DNA of 21,190 nucleotides, from contig JAZRXB010000190.1 in the NCBI GenBank assembly GCA_045600005.1, forward strand, positions 1-21,190, given 5' to 3'. A program made the position numbers and the translations under genes. The stretch comes from Flemingiibacterium sp045600005. GTDB taxonomy: Bacteria > Bacillota > Clostridia > Oscillospirales > CAG-272. Of this stretch, positions 15,371 to 21,190 are shown one piece after another. Under the pieces are notes generated by a model. The model had not been told where the DNA came from, ran no database searches, and worked only from the letters and a program-made list of their open reading frames with translations. How positions within the stretch are numbered: the stretch's first letter is position 1; each line of letters starts with the position of its first letter.

Positions 15371-15495
15371 TCTGCGGCGTCGTTCCGGAGCAGATGGTTA
15401 TAAAGGCGGAAAACGCCCTGTGAATCGACCGCCCGGACCTCCCCATGACCGGAAGAGGGCAGGTTTCAGCCCGCCATATTGTTTTTGTTATACCG

Positions 15496-15533
15496 AAAAG
15501 AAGTCCGGGTCGCCTGATACCGGCTTCTTTTTT
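15496..15533 (+). terminator. Rho-independent terminator after the DUF5714 gene
   Basis: AAAAGAAG-T-CCGG (15496-15508) pairs with CCGGCTTCTTTT (15520-15531), with one bulged T, an 11-nt loop, and a T run from 15528 to 15533. It isolates the DUF5714 gene from the MerR unit. Confidence 0.7.
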
Positions 15534-15628
15534 ATTCGGACGGATACGTTTTCTGCGGGCGGACTTCCGTCCATGCCCGGCGCACTGTCAGAAGACAAAA
15601 GGTTTTTCGGAAAATTTTCGGAAATCTC

Positions 15629-15659
15629 TTGACTCTATTCCCGCTTGATACTTTATCAT
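15629..15659 (+). promoter_or_regulatory. MerR-type promoter with a long 19-bp spacer
   Basis: TTGACT (15629-15634) and TATCAT (15654-15659) are 19 bp apart. That over-long spacing is the hallmark of promoters activated by MerR-family regulators, which twist the DNA to realign the boxes. It stands 31 bp before the MerR start, so autoregulation of the whole unit is likely. I could not see a clean dyad inside the spacer. Confidence 0.6.
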
Positions 15660-15690
15660 ATAGAAAAAGAAAGGACGGTACTGTCAGTTC

Positions 15691-16503
15691 ATGCTGAAAA
15701 TCGGAGAATTTTCCAAAATGGCGAAGCTCACCGTCGGCGCGCTTCGATATTATGACAAAATGGGGCTTTTGCAGCCGGTTTACACCGACGCGGAAAGCGG
15801 CTACCGCTACTACGCGGAGGAACAGCTCGGCGACGTGCTGCGCATCGTGGAGCTGCGCGGTATCGGTCTGTCCATCCGCGAGATCCGCGAGGTCCTTGAT
15901 GGGGAAGAGCTGGCTCCGCTGCTCGAACACCGGAAGATCGAAATCGAACGCGAGCAGGCAAGACTTGCCGCACAGCGCGACCGGATCGCCGCGCTTCTCT
16001 CCGGCGAGGAGACGAAAAACGTCTACACGGCGGTCGTCCGGGACATCCCGCCTCAGAACGTCTTCTCCTGTCAGGGAGTCATCCGCAGTATCGCCGCGAT
16101 CCACGATTTCATTACCTCCTGTCACCGGGAGTTCCGTCGGCTCAATCCCGATCTCCCCTATGCCGAGCCGGATTACTGCTGTCTCGTTTACCCGGAGGAA
16201 TCCTTCCGCGAGACCGGCGTCCGGGTCGAATACGCACAGGCGGTCGCGCGTCACGGCGCGGGAAACCATTTTCTGACCTTCAGGACGCTGCCCGGCGTGC
16301 GCGCCGTCAGCGTGGAGCATTACGGCTCCGAGAAAAATCTGCGAAGCGCGTACTCCTTTGCCCTTCGCTGGGCAGGCGAGCATGGGTATCGCGTGAACGG
16401 TCAGCCGCGCGAGCAGTATGTCTGCGGTCCGTGGAACAGGGAGCGCGAGGAGGATTATCTGACGATCGTACAGCTTCCCGTGACGGCGGAGGAGAACGAA
16501 TGA
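15691..16503 (+). CDS. MerR-family transcription regulator with GyrI-like effector domain
   Basis: The product has 270 residues. Residues 1-70 are the MerR winged helix: MLKIGEFSKMAKLTVGALRYYDKMGLL with the RYYDKMGLLQP hinge and SGYRYYAEEQLGD. A coiled coil follows at about 85-110 (EHRKIEIEREQARLAAQRDR). The rest, about 120-265, resembles the GyrI-like/BmrR drug-binding domain. This is the BmrR-type plan, in which a hydrophobic or cationic drug triggers expression of an efflux pump. The MATE gene starts inside its stop codon (ATGA), so the pair is translationally coupled. The ribosome site (AAGGA, 15671-15675) is 15 nt from the ATG, longer than usual, but the MLKIGEFSK start is typical of the family. 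Confidence 0.88.
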   Translation: MLKIGEFSKMAKLTVGALRYYDKMGLLQPVYTDAESGYRYYAEEQLGDVLRIVELRGIGLSIREIREVLDGEELAPLLEHRKIEIEREQARLAAQRDRIAALLSGEETKNVYTAVVRDIPPQNVFSCQGVIRSIAAIHDFITSCHREFRRLNPDLPYAEPDYCCLVYPEESFRETGVRVEYAQAVARHGAGNHFLTFRTLPGVRAVSVEHYGSEKNLRSAYSFALRWAGEHGYRVNGQPREQYVCGPWNREREEDYLTIVQLPVTAEENE

Positions 16504-17882
16504 AGCGGAACGGAACCGAAAAAACGCCGTCGTTTGTCTCGCTCGCTCTGCCGCTGATCTTGCAGAAGCTCATCACGAGCGCGTTTTCAAGCGTCGACGT
16601 GCTGATGGTGGGACAGCTCGGCGAGGATGTGCTGAGCGGGATCAGCATCGGCGGGCAGCTTTTATGGATCCTGACCCGTCTGTTTGCCGGATTGTCTGCG
16701 GGCGGACTGGTCTTTATGACGCAGTACCGGGGTTCGGGGAAAAATCACGCCATCCGGGACTGCTTTTTCAAGATGACGCTTCTCATGTCAGCGGCGGCGG
16801 CGGTGTTCGCGCTGGCAGGAGGACTTTTTCCGGAAGGGATCGTCCGGCTGTTTACGCGGGACGGGGAGATCGCGGCGGTCGCCGTGCCCTATCTGCAGAT
16901 CAGCGCGCTGTCCTATCTGCCGCTCGCGCTCGGAAGCGCCTGCACGATGCTTCTGCTCTCCAGCGGACGCACGGGAATTTCGATGCTGGCCGGAGCGGTT
17001 TCGGCGGGACTGCACATTCTGGGCAATCAGCTCCTGATCTTCGGCGGCGTTCTGCCGGGCGGAGAGGGCGCGGCGGCTGCTGCGCTGATCGCGGCGTTCG
17101 GTTCGCTGGCTTTGCAGATCCCCTTTGCGGCGCGGATCCTGTCCCAAAGCGGAGCGGAAAACGACAGGGCGGCGGTTCCCGTGTCCTCGTATCTGAAAAT
17201 CAGCGGTCTGCTCATCGCGCACGAGGGATTATGGGGCGCGGGCATTTTCACATACAATCTGCTGTTTTCCAATCTGGACGCGGGCTTTTACGCGGCGGTG
17301 GTGCTGTATCGGACGGTCAGCGACGTGTTCTTCTCGGTCGTCGGCGGAATGTCGTCGGCGGGCGGCATTCTCATGGGGATGGCAGTCGGCGAAAACGACC
17401 GGAGCGGAGCGGTGAAGCTGGCAAAGCGGGTCGTGCTTGCCGATCTTGCGGCGGGCGCGGTTCTCGGCGCGGCGCTGGTTCTGTTTGCGGAGCCGATCAC
17501 GGCGGCGTTCGATCTGTCGCATCAGCTCACCCCGTCGGTGCGGCGCACGGCGGTCGTTCTGATCCGCGTTCTCGGCTTCATCCTGCCCCTCAAGAGCGTA
17601 CCGCACACCTTCATCGAAAGCGTCTTCCGCGCGGGCGGCGACCCGCAGGCGGGGCTGTCCTTTGACACGGCGGCAACGTGGGTCTTCACGATCCCGCTCT
17701 GCGCGCTCTGTGCGCTGGTTCTGAAAGCCGGGGCGTTTCCCGCGTTTCTCATCATGGTCCTGAACGAGGAAGTTCTGAAAAGCGTCTTCTGTTTCCGCCA
17801 TTTTAAGCGCGGAGTGTGGTTCCGTCCGGTGGAAGGGGCGGAAAATGACAGAAAAAAAACAGACCACGACGACCCGGCATAA
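16500..17882 (+). CDS. MATE-family multidrug/cation efflux transporter
   Basis: The start is ATG 16500, overlapping the MerR stop; the frame extends upstream but that part is MerR read out of frame. The product has 460 residues, standard for the family, with about 12 hydrophobic helices. The opening LALPLILQKLITSAFSSVD followed by VLMVGQLGEDVLSGISIGGQ is the usual first-helix pattern (V-D-x-x-M-V-G). It should export drugs or metabolites across the membrane using a Na+ or H+ gradient. Coupling to a BmrR-like regulator suggests drug-induced expression. Substrate cannot be told from sequence. Confidence 0.88.
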   Translation: MKRNGTEKTPSFVSLALPLILQKLITSAFSSVDVLMVGQLGEDVLSGISIGGQLLWILTRLFAGLSAGGLVFMTQYRGSGKNHAIRDCFFKMTLLMSAAAAVFALAGGLFPEGIVRLFTRDGEIAAVAVPYLQISALSYLPLALGSACTMLLLSSGRTGISMLAGAVSAGLHILGNQLLIFGGVLPGGEGAAAAALIAAFGSLALQIPFAARILSQSGAENDRAAVPVSSYLKISGLLIAHEGLWGAGIFTYNLLFSNLDAGFYAAVVLYRTVSDVFFSVVGGMSSAGGILMGMAVGENDRSGAVKLAKRVVLADLAAGAVLGAALVLFAEPITAAFDLSHQLTPSVRRTAVVLIRVLGFILPLKSVPHTFIESVFRAGGDPQAGLSFDTAATWVFTIPLCALCALVLKAGAFPAFLIMVLNEEVLKSVFCFRHFKRGVWFRPVEGAENDRKKTDHDDPA

Positions 17883-17907
17883 ATATTATATAAGGAAGGT
17901 AACGATC

Positions 17908-19338
17908 ATGAAACGAACCGTATCCGCATTTCTTCTGCTTTCTGTCCTGTCCATGTGCGCTTCCTGCGGCGAGGGCGGCGCGTCTTCCGAAACCGAAAGC
18001 CGGACGGACGACACGCTGCCTGAGGCGACAGAAACCGCTGCCTATCTCGACACGCTTCCGGTGAAGGACTTCGGCGGAGCCGCCTTCCGCGTGATCGGTC
18101 AGAGCACCCGCGACCGCCAGAATTTCTTCATCGAAGAGCTGGAAGGGGAGACGATCAACGACGCGCTTCATGCCAGAGACCGCGCCGTCGAGGAGCGGCT
18201 GAACGTGAAGCTCGTCTATGAAGCGCTCTCGGACCGGAAAGAGGTGGCGAACAGGATCATCCGCTCGGTCAACGCCGACGAAGACGCTTACGACCTCGCT
18301 CTGACCGCCATGTCGGCGGGGATCAACGATATGGTCAACGCGAACGTTCTGTACGATCTGAACGCCATCCCGCATCTGACGCTGACCTCGGAATACTGGG
18401 ATAAGTCGATCCACGGGAATATGCAGTTCTACGATAAGCAGTATTTCACGTCGGGACCGCTCTCCATGCAGTTCTATCAGACGCCGATCGTCGCCGCGTT
18501 CAACAAACGGCTCGCGGAGGACAATGGGCTTTCCGATATCTATCAGACGGTGCTGGACGGCAGATGGACGGTGGATTATCTGAATTCACTGACGAAGGAG
18601 ATCTCGACCGATCTGGACGGCGACGGCAAAATGACCTTTGAAGATTTCTATGTTTTCACATGGGACAAGACGCTCGGCAACGCGCTTTACACGGCGTCGG
18701 GCTATCAGCCGGTGAAAATCGAGAACGGCGCGTACCGCGTCGTACTCGACGACCCGATTTCGGTCGATATCATCGAGAAATGCGCGAAGATCTTCGGCGA
18801 CCCCGACGTGATGTATCAGAATCTGAACTCGGACGGTTCGTCGCTGCGGCTCTTTCAGGCGGGACGCGCGATCTTTCTGGATGCGGACCTCAACTCGGTG
18901 ATGAGCTTTCGGGACATGGAGGACGATTTCGGCATCATTCCCGTTCCGAAGCTCGACGAAAAGCAGGAGACCTACCTCTCCGCCTGCAACACCTGGCTGC
19001 CGAACGGGATCGCCGTGCCGCGGACCTGCGCCGACCCGGAAAAAACGGGGCTGATCATGGAGACGATGGCGGTCCTGTCAAGGGAGATCATCATGCCCGC
19101 GGCGTATGAGATCACGCTTCAGGGCAAGGTGGCGCGGGACGACGTATCGGTGAAAATGCTCGATATCATTTTTGAAAACAGCTCCTTCGATTTCATAACG
19201 GTGTTTGACTTCGGAGGAAGCTCGGCGCTTCTGCGCGAATCGGTGCTCGGCATACGGGAAAACTTCATGTCGTCCTATGCCTCCATCCGAAGCAGCGTCG
19301 AGGCGGAGATCAACAGGGTCATGGAAAATTCAAAGTAA
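17908..19338 (+). CDS. Extracellular solute-binding lipoprotein (second copy)
   Basis: The start is ATG 17908, preceded by AAGGAAGGT (17892-17900). The longer frame from 17845 begins inside the MATE gene and lacks a lipoprotein-style N-terminus. The product has 476 residues: a signal peptide MKRTVSAFLLLSVLSMCAS, lipidated Cys20 and a Ser/Thr/Glu/Asp-rich linker. The mature protein is family 1-like, with DLDGDGKMTFEDF (a calcium-loop-like segment around residue 235) and DFGIIPVPKLDEKQ near 340. It is paralogous to the protein at the left edge. It starts 25 bp after the MATE gene with no terminator or clear promoter between, so it may be co-transcribed. The beta-helix gene follows after 9 bp. 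No permease gene is visible. Ligand presumed to be an oligosaccharide (inference). Confidence 0.88.
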   Translation: MKRTVSAFLLLSVLSMCASCGEGGASSETESRTDDTLPEATETAAYLDTLPVKDFGGAAFRVIGQSTRDRQNFFIEELEGETINDALHARDRAVEERLNVKLVYEALSDRKEVANRIIRSVNADEDAYDLALTAMSAGINDMVNANVLYDLNAIPHLTLTSEYWDKSIHGNMQFYDKQYFTSGPLSMQFYQTPIVAAFNKRLAEDNGLSDIYQTVLDGRWTVDYLNSLTKEISTDLDGDGKMTFEDFYVFTWDKTLGNALYTASGYQPVKIENGAYRVVLDDPISVDIIEKCAKIFGDPDVMYQNLNSDGSSLRLFQAGRAIFLDADLNSVMSFRDMEDDFGIIPVPKLDEKQETYLSACNTWLPNGIAVPRTCADPEKTGLIMETMAVLSREIIMPAAYEITLQGKVARDDVSVKMLDIIFENSSFDFITVFDFGGSSALLRESVLGIRENFMSSYASIRSSVEAEINRVMENSK

Positions 19339-19347
19339 GGAGAAATC

Positions 19348-20442
19348 ATGATGGAAGGAACCGAAGCAGTCGAATTTTTACAGGGACTTCTTGACAGACG
19401 CGGGACCGTCCGGTTCCCGGACGGGGAATATGTGCTGAACCGACCGCTGATCATTCACGACGACACGCATCTGATCGTCGGAAGGACGACGGTTCTGCGG
19501 GTCGCCGATCACGCGGACTGTTCGCTGCTCGACAACGACGGGCTGTATACGCACACGAGAAATCACGATATCACGGTTGAGGGCGGTATCTGGGACGGCA
19601 ACAACGCGGCGCAGGAACGAGAGGTCATTCCGGACGAAAATCTGCCCTGCGACGAGCAGAAATACATTTCAAACACGCTGCTGATCCTCGTCATGCGCAT
19701 GGTACACGTGGACCGTCTGACGATAAAGGATATTACCTACCGCGACCCGACGACCTATGCCGTCCAGATCGCGGACGCGGAATATTTCCGGGTCTCGAAT
19801 GTCACGTTTGATTACAATTTGAATCTTCCCAACATGGACGGCGTTCACATTCAGGGACCGGCGCGCTGCGGCGTGATCGAAAACATCATGGGAGACGCCA
19901 ACGACGACCATGTGGCGCTCTGTGCGAACGGTACGACCCGCTCCGAGATCACGCATGGCGATATCGAGGACGTTACGATCCGGGGCGTCTACTGTAAGAA
20001 CGGCTACACCGGCGTGCGGCTTCTGTCCTGCGGAGACGCGATACGCAACATTTCGATCTCGGAGATCCACGGGCGGTTCCGCTTCTACGCGGTATCCTTC
20101 ACGCACCACTATCCCATCCGGGGGCGAGAGGTTCTGCTGGAAAACATCCATGTGTCGGACATTTATACTTCCAAGAGCGTGGAGCCCCGTCCCGCGCGTC
20201 AATGGAATCTGAACGGTCCGCTTCTGTGGTTCGCCGCAGACGTGAACTGCCGCAATGTCACCATCGAAAACGTTTACCGCGACGAACGCAATCCCGATAC
20301 CGAAGCGCCGACGGTAAAGATCGACGGGAACGTCGTGATCGACCGTCTGACGCTGCGGAATTTCAGTCAGCGGTTTGCCGGGAAGGAAGCTCCGCTGCTT
20401 GTCAACAACGGAAGCGTCGGGAAGCTGACCGAGGAGTATTGA
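19348..20442 (+). CDS. Right-handed beta-helix protein, GH28 (polygalacturonase)-like
   Basis: The product has 364 residues. AAGGAG (19337-19342) overlaps the previous stop codon, so the two genes are coupled; ATG 19348 and ATG 19351 are both possible starts. The N-terminus (GTVRFPDGEYVL) is the usual opening of pectate-lyase-fold proteins. The helix then runs as repeats of the kind HDITVEGGIWDGNN, DRLTIKDITYRDP, FRVSNVTFDYN, VTIRGVYCKN. NMDGVHIQG (162-170) and GDANDDHVAL (182-191) match the GH28 catalytic blocks (NxDG and GDD), giving Asp164, Asp186 and Asp187 at a GH28-like spacing. The GH28 GHG and RxK blocks are not clear. It is therefore probably a glycosidase acting on a uronic acid or related glycan, but could be a lyase or epimerase of the same fold. 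No signal peptide, so cytosolic. Confidence 0.8.
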   Translation: MMEGTEAVEFLQGLLDRRGTVRFPDGEYVLNRPLIIHDDTHLIVGRTTVLRVADHADCSLLDNDGLYTHTRNHDITVEGGIWDGNNAAQEREVIPDENLPCDEQKYISNTLLILVMRMVHVDRLTIKDITYRDPTTYAVQIADAEYFRVSNVTFDYNLNLPNMDGVHIQGPARCGVIENIMGDANDDHVALCANGTTRSEITHGDIEDVTIRGVYCKNGYTGVRLLSCGDAIRNISISEIHGRFRFYAVSFTHHYPIRGREVLLENIHVSDIYTSKSVEPRPARQWNLNGPLLWFAADVNCRNVTIENVYRDERNPDTEAPTVKIDGNVVIDRLTLRNFSQRFAGKEAPLLVNNGSVGKLTEEY

Positions 20443-20509
20443 CAGTTCAGCCGAAAACGCCGGAAATACCGCGGAACTTCACTATACACATGAAGGCAGA
20501 CAGCCATCG

Positions 20510-20552
20510 CCCGGACAGGCTTCATCCGAAGCCTGTCCGGGACGTTTTTTTT
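20510..20552 (+). terminator. Strong rho-independent terminator after the beta-helix gene
   Basis: CCCGGACAGGCTTC (20510-20523) pairs without mismatch to GAAGCCTGTCCGGG (20528-20541): a 14-bp stem with an ATCC loop. Three bases later comes a run of eight T (20545-20552). It ends the MerR-to-beta-helix unit and insulates the next gene. Confidence 0.95.
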
Positions 20553-20563
20553 CGTTTACCCTC

Positions 20564-20591
20564 TTGCATTTTCCGCCCGGCATGCTATAAT
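20564..20591 (+). promoter_or_regulatory. Promoter of the glycyl radical enzyme gene
   Basis: TTGCAT (20564-20569) and a consensus TATAAT (20586-20591) are 16 bp apart, with TG one base before the -10 box. The leader is short, about 18-20 nt, leading straight to AGGAGGG (20604-20610). Confidence 0.7.
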
Positions 20592-20615
20592 AGAAGCAAA
20601 GACAGGAGGGAGCCT

Positions 20616-21190
20616 ATGAAACTGTTTGAATCGCTCAATGAAGAAAGGCGTCATGCGCCGAAGGGCGTGCGTGCGCCGCACTATTTCGTGTCGCTCGGAT
20701 ACCGCCGGAACCTCGCCGCAGACCCGATGGAGCTGCGCTCAAACGGCGTATATGCGCTGTTCACCGAAACGTCTTCCGAGCTCCTGCCGAGCGAGCTGAT
20801 CGCGGGGAACCTGTTCTCCCTCTATACCGGCGCCGATGAGCTGGCGGTGAAGTGCGCGGAGAACCTTTACAAGATGTTCGGAGAACGCAGCTTCCGCACG
20901 AACTATGACCATTTCGCGCCGGAATATCCGCTCATCCTGAGAGACGGCGTGAAGGGGATGCTCGACGATATCGCCGCTTCCCGCGCCGCTCACGCGGACG
21001 AGCCGGAAAAGTGCGCCGCGCTCGACGCGATGAAGAAAACGCTCGACGGCTTTCTCATCCTCATCCGAAACTACGCCGACCGCGCCGCAGAGTTAAAAAG
21101 CGATCCCGCCTTTCAGCCGGAACGCCTGTCCTATATCGAAGCGAACTGCCGCGCTCTGCTTGACGGCGCGCCGCAGACCTTCGCGCAGGC
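20616..21190 (+). CDS. Pyruvate formate-lyase-like glycyl radical enzyme, N-terminal part only
   Basis: ATG 20616 follows AGGAGGG by 5 nt. The frame stays open to the window end: 191 codons, against roughly 750-850 for the family. The region NYDHFAPEYPLILRDGVKG (about residues 94-112) matches the family's N-terminal H-x-x-PDY-x-x-x-L-x-x-G block. The helical segment LDAMKKTLDGFLILIRNYADR and then ...IEANCRALLDGAPQTFAQA match the start of the PFL2-type barrel. The active-site Cys and the C-terminal glycyl loop are beyond the edge, so substrate (pyruvate, a diol, choline or another) is undecided. An activating radical SAM enzyme should be encoded nearby to the right. It implies an anaerobe. Confidence 0.75.
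   Translation, partial: MKLFESLNEERRHAPKGVRAPHYFVSLGYRRNLAADPMELRSNGVYALFTETSSELLPSELIAGNLFSLYTGADELAVKCAENLYKMFGERSFRTNYDHFAPEYPLILRDGVKGMLDDIAASRAAHADEPEKCAALDAMKKTLDGFLILIRNYADRAAELKSDPAFQPERLSYIEANCRALLDGAPQTFAQ

Larger units (their letters stand above)
15371..15690 (+). other. Intergenic region between the DUF5714 gene and the MerR gene
   Basis: This stretch of about 320 bp holds the terminator at 15496-15533 and the promoter at 15629-15659. Just before that promoter is a short imperfect tandem repeat of TTTTCGGAAA (about 15603-15623), AT-rich enough to act as an UP element. No convincing gene was found. Confidence 0.5.

Noticed and set aside
15420..15632. 70-codon + strand frame between the DUF5714 and MerR genes
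   Set aside because: It runs straight through the terminator hairpin and has no ribosome site.
16664..17665. 333-codon + strand frame inside the MATE gene
   Set aside because: Out-of-frame shadow, rich in Arg and Gly, overlapping a complete membrane transporter.

Overview
The window looks like part of a chromosome from an uncultured or little-studied, moderately GC-rich Clostridia-type Firmicute, probably a gut anaerobe of the Oscillospirales/Christensenellales kind. The grounds are strong AGGAGG ribosome sites, lipobox solute-binding proteins, a sigma/LRR-anti-sigma pair, a short-loop BceS-like kinase, a DUF5714 protein and a glycyl radical enzyme. The taxonomy is inference. No rRNA, tRNA, CRISPR array, integrase or complete insertion sequence was seen.

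Layout. 1-1424 (-): an extracellular solute-binding lipoprotein, cut by the window edge very near its C-terminus. 1425-1879: divergent promoters, two dyads and a MITE-like hairpin of about 100 bp. 1880-5375: a scarred region. A + strand gene start (frameshifted and truncated) meets, tail to tail, a - strand LRR membrane protein whose last ~57 codons are antisense to that remnant. Upstream of the LRR gene, and overlapping it by ATGA, is an ECF-like sigma factor, so the LRR protein is probably its anti-sigma/sensor. 5376-6038: a non-coding stretch with a good + promoter and a structured leader. 6039-9374 (+): a Gfo/Idh/MocA oxidoreductase and a signal-less family 8 polysaccharide lyase with its catalytic residues intact, ending at a 12-bp hairpin. 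9433-14452 (-): response regulator, histidine kinase, ABC ATPase and FtsX-type permease, in that order of transcription. 14582-15536 (+): a cysteine-rich DUF5714 protein behind a promoter overlapped by a perfect 22-bp palindrome, with its own terminator. 15629-20552 (+): MerR regulator, MATE efflux pump, a second solute-binding lipoprotein and a right-handed beta-helix (GH28-like) protein, closed by a strong terminator. 20564-21190 (+): promoter and N-terminal third or less of a pyruvate formate-lyase-like glycyl radical enzyme, cut by the window edge.

Themes. Carbohydrate capture and breakdown is spread over several short units: two paralogous lipoprotein sugar-binding subunits without permeases, an oxidoreductase, a PL8 lyase and a beta-helix enzyme. 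Neither the lyase nor the beta-helix protein has a signal peptide, which suggests that imported oligosaccharides are cleaved inside the cell. Between these lie envelope sensing and defence systems: sigma/anti-sigma, a two-component system with an FtsX transporter, and MerR/MATE. The least-described parts are the LRR anti-sigma with its deletion scar, the DUF5714 gene with its operator, and the MerR-MATE-SBP-beta-helix arrangement.
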